In this document: positions 1 through 7,714 of the stretch, in pieces
How positions within the stretch are numbered: position 1 is the first letter of the stretch
How the letters are laid out: each line of letters starts with the position of its first letter
From: Roseateles_B sp041912595
GTDB lineage: Bacteria > Pseudomonadota > Gammaproteobacteria > Burkholderiales > Burkholderiaceae_C
Length of the DNA stretch: 64,000 nucleotides
Assembly (NCBI GenBank): GCA_041912595.1
Contig: JAYRMR010000023.1
Coordinates: 14,828 to 78,827 of the forward strand
Direction of reading: 5' to 3'
Position numbers and translations under genes: made by a program
Notes under the pieces: generated by a model
The model's database searches: none
What the model was told of the DNA's origin: nothing
The model's input: only the letters and a program-made list of their open reading frames with translations

Positions 1-228
1 TTGCGCAGCCCGCTCGCCTGCGAGGGCAGCAACACCCAGGCCCTGATGGTCTACGTGGACGACGCCGAGGCCCATTGCGCCCGGGCGCGCGCCGAGGGCG
101 CCCGCATCGTGATGGAGCCGTCCGTGCAGGACTACGGCCCCGGCTACTGGGCCGACCGCTGCTACGGCGCGCTCGATCTCGACGGCCATCTGTGGTGGTT
201 CTGCGAACGCGTGCGGGATCCCGCCTGA
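1..228 (+). CDS. VOC/glyoxalase-fold protein, 3' part only
   Basis: This is the last 75 codons of a gene that begins outside the window; the TTG at base 1 is probably an internal codon. The visible part has the second half of a vicinal-oxygen-chelate module: a beta-alpha segment (MVYVDDAEAHCARARAEGA), a metal- or substrate-side strand around YGPGYWADRCYGALDLDGHLW, and a Trp/Phe-rich C-terminus. The pattern 'DLDGHLWWF' is typical of PhnB/glyoxalase-like proteins annotated as VOC family. The substrate cannot be inferred from this fragment. The next gene starts about 110 bp downstream on the same strand. Confidence 0.7.
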   Translation: MRSPLACEGSNTQALMVYVDDAEAHCARARAEGARIVMEPSVQDYGPGYWADRCYGALDLDGHLWWFCERVRDPA

Positions 229-335
229 ACGGCACGGCCCCTGTCATGACGGCATCAAAGTCCCGCCGCAAGATGCGGGGCACGAACGATCCGCAGTGCA
301 CGGGATCGCCTCCAGCCCCCCCGTGGAACGCGCCC

Positions 336-1283
336 ATGAAACTGCAAAAGACGGACCTTGCCCGCGAGCTGCTGCGCAGCCCCCGCCGCGACCTGCCCGC
401 CGGCGAGCGCATGCTGCTGATCACCGTGGACGGCCGGCGTGACCTGCCCCAGCTGCGCGAGCTCGCTCGCAACCTGGGGCTCGACCCGGCGGTGGTGGAG
501 ACGCTCTACGGCCGCGGCCTGATCGCACCGGTGGCGGCTGACTCCAGTGGCGTTGACGAGGCCACAGCATCCCTGGGGCGCAACGGTGCCCAGGGTGTCT
601 TGGGAGCCATGAGCTCAACAGGCCACTTGGGCGGAACGATCAGCGGAACGATCAGCGGAACGATCAGCGGAACGATCAGCGGCACGACCGGCGGCGCGAT
701 CACCGCTGCTTCGGGCACAGGCGCCGCCCTTGCTCGCCGCGGTGGGCCCGGCACCTCGAAGGCGCAGCCCTTGCCGATCCCGCGAAAAGGCCCGCCGCTG
801 ACGTCCACAGAGCCCACGGCGGCTGCAGCCGGCAGGGCACCACCGGAGCGCCCGGCATCGGCATCGGCATCGGCATCGGCATCGGAGTCTGCGGCCACGC
901 GGGTCTCATCAGCCGACGAATCCATGGCGGTCGCGAGCGCTTCGCCGCAGGGGCACACGCGCGGGGCCGAGGCCAGCGCCCTGGCGGCCTCAGGCCACGA
1001 GCAGGCCCGGCAGGCGCTCATCGCCGCGCAGGCGGCCGCGGGCGAGCAGGCGCGTCGCCTGCTGCGCGCAAAGGTCTATGCGCTGGATCTCGTCGCCCGC
1101 ATGCTGGCGGGCCAGGACGGTGATCTGCGAGCCCTCGCCCGCCATATCGACAACGAGGAAGGTCTGCTGCTGTGGATTGAAGTCGCCGCACAGCACCTGC
1201 GCGAGCGCGCCGGGGATGAGCGCTCGGAGCGCTTCAGGCAGCGGGTGCTGGAGGAACTGGGGCTGGCCTCGGCCCTGGCCTGA
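336..1283 (+). CDS. Hypothetical protein with low-complexity centre
   Basis: I do not recognise this 315-residue protein. The reading frame is open far upstream, but the ATG at 336 begins a sensible N-terminus (MKLQKTDLARELL). Residues 1-65 form a compact domain with a predicted helix-turn-helix-like run (LPQLRELARNLGLDPAVVETLYGRGL). Residues ~66-215 are low complexity, including four GTIS repeats and a Ser-Ala tract. Residues ~220-315 form a helical, charged C-terminal domain (ALIAAQAAAGEQARRLLRAK, then RERAGDERSERFRQRVLEEL). There is no signal peptide or membrane segment. It may be a cytoplasmic regulator or scaffold, but no function can be assigned. Confidence 0.6.
   Translation: MKLQKTDLARELLRSPRRDLPAGERMLLITVDGRRDLPQLRELARNLGLDPAVVETLYGRGLIAPVAADSSGVDEATASLGRNGAQGVLGAMSSTGHLGGTISGTISGTISGTISGTTGGAITAASGTGAALARRGGPGTSKAQPLPIPRKGPPLTSTEPTAAAAGRAPPERPASASASASASESAATRVSSADESMAVASASPQGHTRGAEASALAASGHEQARQALIAAQAAAGEQARRLLRAKVYALDLVARMLAGQDGDLRALARHIDNEEGLLLWIEVAAQHLRERAGDERSERFRQRVLEELGLASALA
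633..680 (+). repeat. 4 x 12-bp tandem repeat inside CDS
   Basis: Four perfect copies of GGAACGATCAGC encode the tetrapeptide GTIS four times in the linker of the hypothetical protein at 336-1283. The unit length is a multiple of three, so gain or loss of copies keeps the frame. Confidence 0.9.
854..883 (+). repeat. 5 x 6-bp tandem repeat inside CDS
   Basis: Five perfect copies of GGCATC encode the Ser-Ala tract in the same hypothetical protein. The unit preserves the frame, like the 12-bp repeat upstream. Confidence 0.85.
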
Positions 1284-1458
1284 GGCCAGCGCCCTTCTGC
1301 AGCGGGCGTCCGGTCCCGCGGGTATGCAGGCCGGCACGATCGACCACCGGCCGAGCGTCGTTCATAGGTGCCTCCAAAGGCGCCTCCAAACCCGCATCCA
1401 CAACCGCATCCGAAGCCGCGTTCACAGCCACCGCCCGAAGCACCTCCGCCGGCACACC

Positions 1459-1495
1459 ACACCGGCACGCGACACCGGCACGCGACACCGGCGCG
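1459..1495. repeat. 13-bp tandem repeat between convergent genes
   Basis: The unit ACACCGGCACGCG occurs twice in full and once in part between the hypothetical gene (ends 1283) and liuE (ends 1501). It lies in a Pro/His-codon-like low-complexity stretch. I see no clear terminator hairpin with a T tract in 1284-1500. Confidence 0.6.
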
Positions 1496-1500
1496 AAGTG

Positions 1501-2412
1501 TCAGCCCTGCCGCTTCGCCAGCAAGGCCCGAGCGACGCGGGACACCGGGGGGCGGCCGAGCTGTTCCGAGATGAAAGCGCCGGCATCGACGAGGCGGTCG
1601 AGGTCGATGCCCGTTTCGATGCCCAGGCCGTTGAGCAGGAACACCACATCCTCGGTGGCCACATTGCCCGTGGCGCCCTTGGCGTAAGGGCAGCCACCCA
1701 GGCCCGCGACGCTGGTGTCGAACGTGTGGATGCCCATTTCCAGGCAGGCGTAGATGTTGGACAGCGCCTGGCCGTAGGTGTCGTGGAAGTGGCCGCTGAC
1801 CTCGTGCAGCGGGTAGTGCTTCAGGGCGCGCTCCATGGCGGCCTGGATGCGGCGGGGCGTGCCCACGCCGATGGTGTCGGCAACGCCCAGGTGATCCACG
1901 CCGATGCCCTTCATCAGCAGCACGACGCGCTCGACCTGGTCCGGCGAGATGTCGCCCTCGTAGGGGCAGCCCACGGCGCAGGACAGCGCGCCGCGCACCT
2001 TCAGGCCCGCCGCATGCGCCGCCTCGACCACCGGCGCGAAGCGCTCGATGCTCTCCGCCACGCTGCAGTTGATGTTCTTCTGGCTGAAGGCCTCCGAGGC
2101 CGCCCCGAACACCACGATCTCGTCCGGCTTCGTGGCAAGGGCCGATTCCAGCCCCTTCATGTTCGGCGTCAGCACGCTGTAGCGCACGCCGGGGCGGCGC
2201 TCGATGGCGGCCATCACCGCCGTGTTGTCACCCATCTGCGGCACCCACTTGGGGCTGACGAAGCTGGTGACTTCGATGTTTTTCAGGCCGGCGTCCTGCA
2301 GCATCGAGACCAGACGGGCCTTGTGCTCGGTCGCGACGGGCTGCTTCTCGTTCTGCAGGCCATCGCGCGGGCCGACATCGACAAGGGTGACGTGCGAGGG
2401 GAAGCGGCTCAT
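1501..2412 (-). CDS. liuE: Hydroxymethylglutaryl-CoA lyase
   Basis: Cleaves 3-hydroxy-3-methylglutaryl-CoA to acetoacetate and acetyl-CoA, the last step of leucine catabolism. At 303 residues the length is normal for the DRE-TIM metallolyase family. The sequence shows the N-terminal DVGPRDGLQNE signature with the catalytic Arg, the metal-binding HFHDTYG segment, and the active-site Cys in GGCPYAKGATGN. It is the last gene of the minus-strand liu/bio run and starts 25 bp after the stop of the MCC alpha-subunit gene, so co-transcription is likely. The symbol follows the liu nomenclature; mvaB is the alternative name. Confidence 0.95.
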   Translation of the reverse strand: MSRFPSHVTLVDVGPRDGLQNEKQPVATEHKARLVSMLQDAGLKNIEVTSFVSPKWVPQMGDNTAVMAAIERRPGVRYSVLTPNMKGLESALATKPDEIVVFGAASEAFSQKNINCSVAESIERFAPVVEAAHAAGLKVRGALSCAVGCPYEGDISPDQVERVVLLMKGIGVDHLGVADTIGVGTPRRIQAAMERALKHYPLHEVSGHFHDTYGQALSNIYACLEMGIHTFDTSVAGLGGCPYAKGATGNVATEDVVFLLNGLGIETGIDLDRLVDAGAFISEQLGRPPVSRVARALLAKRQG

Positions 2413-2437
2413 GGGGATCTCCTTCGTGAGGCCAGGA

Positions 2438-4438
2438 TCACTCGGCGGCCTTGAGCTTCAGCAGCTCGGCGCCATCGCCCACCTGATCGCCGACCGCGAA
2501 CAGCAGCTCGGCCACGACGCCGTCACGCGGCGCGGTGATGGTGTGCTCCATCTTCATCGCCTCCATCACGGCCAGCGGCTGGCCCTGGGTGACGGCATCG
2601 CCCACCTGGGCCAGGAAGGCCACGAGCTTGCCCGGCATGGGCGCCGTCAGACGGCCACCCTCGCCCTGCCCTTCGCCGGCGTGCGCGATCACGTCGACCT
2701 CGGTCATCAGCGCGGAGCCCGCATCGGCGAACACCGCCACCTGCTCACCCTGCTTGTAGGTCTTGACGATCACGCGCTGCAGGCCGGGGCCCTCGCCCAG
2801 CAGCAGCTCGTGCTGCTCGGTGCCGGTGGAGCGCACGGCGAAGGCGACGGATTCGCCCGCCACCGTCAGCGCCATGCCGCCCTGGTGGTGACGCGACAGC
2901 AGCACCTCGTGATGCGCCTCGCCCTCGGCCAGATCGAAGCGGCGCGCCGAGGCGCCGAAGAGGCGCCAGCCGTCGCGGCGGCTCCAGGGGTCGCTGCCCA
3001 CCGTCGCGGCTTCCTCTGCCAGCGTGTGGGCGACGACGGCCGCGGCGGCCACGCGCAGGGGCAGGCCGGGCTGGCCGAACAGGGCCGCCTTCTCGCGTTC
3101 GATCAGGGCGGTGTCGAGGTCCGCGCCCGCGAAGGAGGCCGTGGCGGCGCAGCGGCGCAGGAAGGCGACGTTGGTCTGCAGGCCGACGATGTGGGTGTCG
3201 CGCAGGCTCGCATCCAGGCGGGCCAGGGCCTGTTCGCGCGTCTCGCCCCAGACGATCAGCTTGGCGACCATGGAGTCGTAGAAGGGGCTGATCTCGTCGC
3301 CCTCGTCGACCCCGGAATCGATGCGGATGTCACCGCGCTGGAACTTCACGTGGGCGGGCCAGCGGGCCACCCCGAGGCGGCCGGTGGCGGGCAGGAAGCC
3401 GGCTTCCGGGTTCTCGGCGCAGATGCGGGCCTCGATGGCGTGGCCGTGCATGCGCAGCTCGTGCTGCTTCAGCGGCAGCGGCTCGCCGGACGCCACGCGC
3501 AGCTGCCACTCGACCAGATCCTGGCCGGTGATGGCTTCGGTGACGGGATGCTCCACCTGCAGGCGGGTGTTCATCTCCATGAAGTAGAAGCGGCCATCCT
3601 GCTCGGCGATGAACTCGACGGTGCCGGCGCCCACATAGCCCACGGCCTGGGCCGCGGCCACGGCGGCCTCGCCCATCTCGCGGCGGCGGGCCTCGGTCAT
3701 GCCGGGCGCCGGCGCCTCCTCCAGCACCTTCTGGTGGCGGCGCTGCACGGAGCAGTCGCGCTCGAACAGGTAGACGCAGTCGCCCTGGGTGTCGCCGAAG
3801 ACCTGGATCTCGATGTGACGCGGCTTCTGCACGTAGCGCTCGATCAGCACGGCGTCATCGCCGAAGCTGTTGATGGCCTCGCGCTTGCAGGAGGCCAGCG
3901 CGGCGTCGAACTCCTCGGCCGCATACACCGCGCGCATGCCCTTGCCGCCGCCCCCGGCGCTGGCCTTGATCAGCACGGGATAGCCGATGCGATCGGCTTC
4001 CTTCTTCAGCAAGGCCGGGTCCTGGTCCGCGCCGTGGTAGCCGGGGACGAGGGGCACGCCGGCCTTTTCCATCAGGCGCTTGGACTCGGCCTTGAGGCCC
4101 ATGGCCTGGATGGCCGAGGCCGGCGGGCCGATGAACACGAGACCGGCGGCCGCGCAGGCCTGGGCGAAGTCCTCGTTTTCCGACAGGAAGCCGTAGCCCG
4201 GATGGATGGCCTCGGCGCCGGTGGCCTGGGCCGCCTCGATGATGCGCTGCCACTGCAGGTAGGAGTCACGCGGCGCCGGGCCGCCGATCAGCACGCCCTC
4301 GTCGCAGGCCTGCACGTGGCGCGCGCGGGCGTCGGCCTCGGAGTAGACCGCCACGGTCTTCACGCCCAGGCGGCGCGCCGTCGCGGCAACGCGGCAGGCG
4401 ATCTCGCCTCGATTTGCAATCAGGATCTTCTTGAACAT
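2438..4438 (-). CDS. liuD: Methylcrotonyl-CoA carboxylase, biotin-containing alpha subunit
   Basis: ATP-dependent biotin carboxylase and biotin carrier of 3-methylcrotonyl-CoA carboxylase in leucine degradation. In order along 666 residues: biotin carboxylase N-domain (FKKILIANRGEIACR), ATP-grasp with a glycine-rich loop (KASAGGGGKGMR), the catalytic EMNTRLQVEHPVTE segment, a carboxylase C-domain, a BT linker domain, and a C-terminal biotinyl domain with EAMKMEH, in which Lys629 is the biotinylation site. Its partner LiuB is encoded 6.3 kb upstream in the same run, and the biotin synthesis genes lie directly before it. A 215-bp gap holding a palindromic element separates it from bioB. Confidence 0.96.
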   Translation of the reverse strand: MFKKILIANRGEIACRVAATARRLGVKTVAVYSEADARARHVQACDEGVLIGGPAPRDSYLQWQRIIEAAQATGAEAIHPGYGFLSENEDFAQACAAAGLVFIGPPASAIQAMGLKAESKRLMEKAGVPLVPGYHGADQDPALLKKEADRIGYPVLIKASAGGGGKGMRAVYAAEEFDAALASCKREAINSFGDDAVLIERYVQKPRHIEIQVFGDTQGDCVYLFERDCSVQRRHQKVLEEAPAPGMTEARRREMGEAAVAAAQAVGYVGAGTVEFIAEQDGRFYFMEMNTRLQVEHPVTEAITGQDLVEWQLRVASGEPLPLKQHELRMHGHAIEARICAENPEAGFLPATGRLGVARWPAHVKFQRGDIRIDSGVDEGDEISPFYDSMVAKLIVWGETREQALARLDASLRDTHIVGLQTNVAFLRRCAATASFAGADLDTALIEREKAALFGQPGLPLRVAAAAVVAHTLAEEAATVGSDPWSRRDGWRLFGASARRFDLAEGEAHHEVLLSRHHQGGMALTVAGESVAFAVRSTGTEQHELLLGEGPGLQRVIVKTYKQGEQVAVFADAGSALMTEVDVIAHAGEGQGEGGRLTAPMPGKLVAFLAQVGDAVTQGQPLAVMEAMKMEHTITAPRDGVVAELLFAVGDQVGDGAELLKLKAAE

Positions 4439-4589
4439 GGCGGTGACTCCGTTTTCTTGTGATCAGCGGGCGGCCGGTAAGCCGCGGTGTGCATCTGGAG
4501 GGCTGGGTTGCCCTTTGGATCCAAAAACTCAGTTCGACTTGCAGAACAGCTTGCAAAGCGCTGACCTGAGTCCAGCGGCGCCCGAGGAT

Positions 4590-4643
4590 CCGGCTTTGCC
4601 GGGCCGACGGGCGCGCCCCCTCGAGGGGGCCGGCGAAGCCGGT
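4590..4643. repeat. REP-like palindromic cluster between bioB and liuD
   Basis: Three adjacent hairpins lie just after the bioB stop in transcription order: CCGG-cttTG-CCGG, the perfect 16-bp palindrome GCCCCCTCGAGGGGGC at 4615-4630, and CCGGC-gaa-GCCGG at 4631-4643. This looks like a repetitive intergenic palindrome rather than a classic terminator, as there is no T tract on either strand. It could attenuate transcription or stabilise mRNA between bioB and liuD. Confidence 0.6.
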
Positions 4644-4653
4644 AGGGAGAGGG

Positions 4654-5754
4654 TCAAGCCGCTGCGCTGCAACCGCGCAGCGTGCCAACCGGCGCCGGCT
4701 CGGTCGCATTCAGGCGGATCTTGGCTTCCTTGCCATGGCCGTCCGACAGCTCGGCCTCCGTGGCGCAATGCATGCCCAGACGGTCCAGCAGCGCGCGGTC
4801 CTTCTCGGCCTGCGGGTTGGAGGTGGTGAGGAGCTTGTCGCCGTAGAACATGCTGTTGGCGCCGGCCAGGAAGCACAGGGCCTGCAGGCTCTCGGGCATC
4901 TCCTCGCGGCCGGCCGAGAGGCGGACCATGGCGCGCGGCATGATGATGCGGGCGACGGCGATCGTGCGCACGAACTCGAAGGGGTCGAGCTGGGCGGTAC
5001 CGGACAGCGGCGTGCCCTCGACCTGCACGAGGTTGTTGATGGGCACGGACTCCGGGTAGGGATTCAGGTTGGCCAGCTGGACCAGCAGGCCCGCGCGCTC
5101 GCGGCGCGTCTCGCCCAGGCCCACGATGCCGCCGGAGCAGACCTTCAGGCCTTGCGCACGCACGCGGTCCAGCGTGTCCAGGCGGTCCTGGTAGGTGCGG
5201 GTGGTGATGATCTGGCCGTAGAACTCGGGCGAGGTGTCGAGGTTGTGGTTGTAGTAGTCGAGGCCCGCATCCTTGAGCTTCTCGGCCTGGCCGTCCGCCA
5301 GCATGCCGGCGGTGAGGCAGGTCTCCAGGCCCAGCGCCTTGACCTCGGAGATCATCTCGCCGATGGCCTCGATGTGGCGCTCCTTGGGCGAACGCCAGGC
5401 GGCGCCCATGCAGAAGCGGGTCGCGCCATTGGCCTTGGCGGCGCGGGCGGCCTCCATCACCTCCTGCAGCGGGATCAGCTTCTCGGCCTTGAGGCCGGTG
5501 TCGAAGTGGGCCGACTGCGGGCAGTAGGCGCAATCCTCCTCGCAGCCGCCGGTCTTGATGGACAGCAGCGTGGAGAGCTGGATCGCGTTGGCATCGAAGT
5601 GCTCGCGGTGCACCTGCTGGGCGCGGAAGAGGAGGTCGTTGAAGGGCAGCTCGAACAGCTCGGCGACTTCGTTGACCGTCCAGGCCTTGGCGTTGCGGCG
5701 CTCGGCGTCGGTGGTGGGCGTGAGCGTCTGGACTTGGTTAGTGGTCTGCTTCAT
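4654..5754 (-). CDS. bioB: Biotin synthase
   Basis: Radical-SAM enzyme that inserts sulfur into dethiobiotin to make biotin. The 366-residue protein has the cluster-binding motif CEEDCAYC at residues 71-78 and the YYNHNLD and NLNPYPESVPIN segments typical of BioB. The start is set at the ATG for MKQTTNQ, because the open frame further upstream overlaps bioD and has no BioB-like sequence. It begins two bases after the bioD stop, so the two are translationally close. Its product serves the carboxylase encoded downstream. Confidence 0.97.
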   Translation of the reverse strand: MKQTTNQVQTLTPTTDAERRNAKAWTVNEVAELFELPFNDLLFRAQQVHREHFDANAIQLSTLLSIKTGGCEEDCAYCPQSAHFDTGLKAEKLIPLQEVMEAARAAKANGATRFCMGAAWRSPKERHIEAIGEMISEVKALGLETCLTAGMLADGQAEKLKDAGLDYYNHNLDTSPEFYGQIITTRTYQDRLDTLDRVRAQGLKVCSGGIVGLGETRRERAGLLVQLANLNPYPESVPINNLVQVEGTPLSGTAQLDPFEFVRTIAVARIIMPRAMVRLSAGREEMPESLQALCFLAGANSMFYGDKLLTTSNPQAEKDRALLDRLGMHCATEAELSDGHGKEAKIRLNATEPAPVGTLRGCSAAA

Positions 5755-5756
5755 GG

Positions 5757-6488
5757 TCAGGGTTCCTGGACTTGTCGCACGGCCTGCAGCAAGGCGGCAG
5801 GCATCAGGGAGAAATGGGCGGCCACGGCCGCAGGGGAAGGATCGGCAAGACGGGGCACCTGGCCCCAGCAAGGCGCGCCCATCCGGTCGAAATGGGCGGC
5901 CAGCGCGGCGACATTGTCGGCCACATGGGTCTGGCGCGGGTCGGCGACATTGGCCACCCAGCCCGCCAGGCGCAGGCCGCGGGCGCGGATGGCCTCGGCC
6001 GTCAGCAGCGCGTGGTTGATGCAGCCGAGGCGCAGGCCGACGACCAGCAGCACAGGCAGCGCGAGGTCCACGGCGAGGTCGGCGGTGTCGTAGGCGTCAT
6101 TGAGCGGAACACGGAAGCCGCCCACGCCCTCGACCAGCGCCAGCTCGCCGAGCTGCGCGCTGGCGCGGATGGCGGCGAGCAGCGGCTCGCGGGCCAGCGT
6201 CCGGCCCTCCAGCCGTGCGGCGATGTGCGGCGCGCAGGGCTCGCGGAACTGCACGGGGCCGACCTGCGCCGGCGTGAGCCCCAGGCGCTGGGCCGCGTGG
6301 AGCTGCAGCACGTCCTCGTTGACCCACTCACCGCGCGCGTCCTGCACCTGGCCGGCCGCGAGCGACTTCACCGGCACCACGCGCGCCCCGGCCTCGGCCA
6401 GCGCGTGCGTCAGCCCGGCGGTGATGCAGGTCTTGCCGATCTCGGTGTCGGTGCCTGTGATGAACAGGCCCTGGAGGCGCGTGCTCAT
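5757..6488 (-). CDS. bioD: Dethiobiotin synthetase
   Basis: ATP-dependent ring closure of diaminopelargonate with CO2 to dethiobiotin. The 243-residue length is typical. The P-loop GTDTEIGKT lies at residues 12-20, and the substrate-binding NEDVLQLHAAQ segment and the VEGVGGFRVPLND motif are present. The usual KPxxSG strand reads VKSLAAG here, keeping Lys but lacking the Pro. The start codon overlaps the bioF stop by four bases (ATGA), indicating translational coupling. Confidence 0.95.
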   Translation of the reverse strand: MSTRLQGLFITGTDTEIGKTCITAGLTHALAEAGARVVPVKSLAAGQVQDARGEWVNEDVLQLHAAQRLGLTPAQVGPVQFREPCAPHIAARLEGRTLAREPLLAAIRASAQLGELALVEGVGGFRVPLNDAYDTADLAVDLALPVLLVVGLRLGCINHALLTAEAIRARGLRLAGWVANVADPRQTHVADNVAALAAHFDRMGAPCWGQVPRLADPSPAAVAAHFSLMPAALLQAVRQVQEP

Positions 6489-7714
6489 GCGGCGGCTCTT
6501 TCCATGTCAGCCGCCGCGGTCTCCAGCGCAGCGAGCAGGCGATCCACATCGGCGACGGTGTGCGTCGCGCACAGCGTGATGCGCAGGCGCGCCTCGCCCA
6601 CGGCGACGGTCGGCGGGCGGATGCCCGGCACGCGCAGGCCCTCGCGCTCCAGGCGGGCGGCAAGCTGCATCACCTCGGCATTGCCGCCCACGATCAGCGG
6701 GCGCACCGGCGTCTCGCTGGGCGCCAGGCGCCAGGGCAGGCCGCGGTGGCGCTTGAGGAGGGCCTTGATGCCCTGGGCCAGCTGCTGCTGCAGCGCCTTC
6801 AGGTGCTCGCGGCGCTGCTGGCCGACCTCGCTCTCGATCAGGTCGAAGCTGGTCAGCAGCGCATGCTCCACGGCCGGCGGCGAGGCCGTCGAGAAGATGT
6901 AGTTGCGTGCCGCCTGCAGCAGGTATTCCGTGATGGTCTCGTGCGCGACGACGAAGGCGCCGGCCAGCCCCGCGGCCTTGCCCAGCGTGCCCACGAGGAT
7001 CAGGCGTTCGCTGCAGAGGTCGAAGTGCTCCAGCGAGCCCCGCCCCTTGCGGCCCAGCACGCCGAAGCCGTGCGCGTCATCGACGATCAGCCAGGCGTCG
7101 AATTCCTCGGCCAGGGCGAGCAGCGCGGGCAGCGGCGCGATGTCCCCGTCCATGCTGAAGACCGCGTCGGTGACGATGAGCTTGACCTTGGCCGTGCTCG
7201 CCGCCAGCAGCGTGCGCAGGCCGGCGACGTCGGCGTGGCCGTAGCGCGTCGTCTTGGCACGGGCCAGGCGGCTGCCGTCGATCAGGGAGGCGTGGTTGAG
7301 GGTCTCGGAGAAGATCTCCGCCTCGACATCGCCCAGCGCCGTCACCACCGCCAGATTGGCCATGTAGCCGGTGCAGAAGCCCAGCGCACGGGCATGCGGG
7401 ATGTGGGGCGAGAACCAGTCGGCCAGCGTGTCGGTCACGCGCTTGTGCGCGACCGAATGGCCGCTCACGAGGGGCGATGCGCCGCTGCCGCCGCCATAGA
7501 GCCGCGCGCCTTCGGCCAGGGCCTCGGCGATGCGCGGATGGGCGGCGAGGCCCAGGTAGTCATTGCTGCAGAACATCAGCAGCTCGCGCGAGAGGCCGTC
7601 GGCGCCGCGCACCGTCTGGTGGGGCGCAGTGGGGCTCTCCGCCTCGCGCAGGAAGCGGGTCAGGGACTGCGCTTCAATGGCGCGCAGCTTGGAACTCAGG
7701 TGATCAAGCAACAT
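6485..7714 (-). CDS. bioF: 8-amino-7-oxononanoate synthase
   Basis: PLP-dependent condensation of pimeloyl-ACP (or -CoA) with alanine. The 409 residues include the family signatures SNDYLGLAAHP, GSGASPLVSGHS, the PLP-binding DDAHGFGVLG segment, and the Lys-bearing GTLGKAAGLAGAFV. The start overlaps the bioA stop by 11 bases and the stop overlaps bioD, so bioA-F-D-B forms a tight operon. Nothing in the sequence looks impaired. Confidence 0.96.
   Translation of the reverse strand: MLLDHLSSKLRAIEAQSLTRFLREAESPTAPHQTVRGADGLSRELLMFCSNDYLGLAAHPRIAEALAEGARLYGGGSGASPLVSGHSVAHKRVTDTLADWFSPHIPHARALGFCTGYMANLAVVTALGDVEAEIFSETLNHASLIDGSRLARAKTTRYGHADVAGLRTLLAASTAKVKLIVTDAVFSMDGDIAPLPALLALAEEFDAWLIVDDAHGFGVLGRKGRGSLEHFDLCSERLILVGTLGKAAGLAGAFVVAHETITEYLLQAARNYIFSTASPPAVEHALLTSFDLIESEVGQQRREHLKALQQQLAQGIKALLKRHRGLPWRLAPSETPVRPLIVGGNAEVMQLAARLEREGLRVPGIRPPTVAVGEARLRITLCATHTVADVDRLLAALETAAADMERAAA

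Noticed and set aside
1284..1500. A decayed gene in the Pro/His-codon-rich spacer after the first hypothetical
   Set aside because: No frame carries a recognisable motif or ribosome-binding site; the tandem repeat explains the apparent codon bias.
2204..4462. A 752-codon open frame antisense to liuD
   Set aside because: Composition artefact; liuD carries every biotin-carboxylase motif on the other strand.
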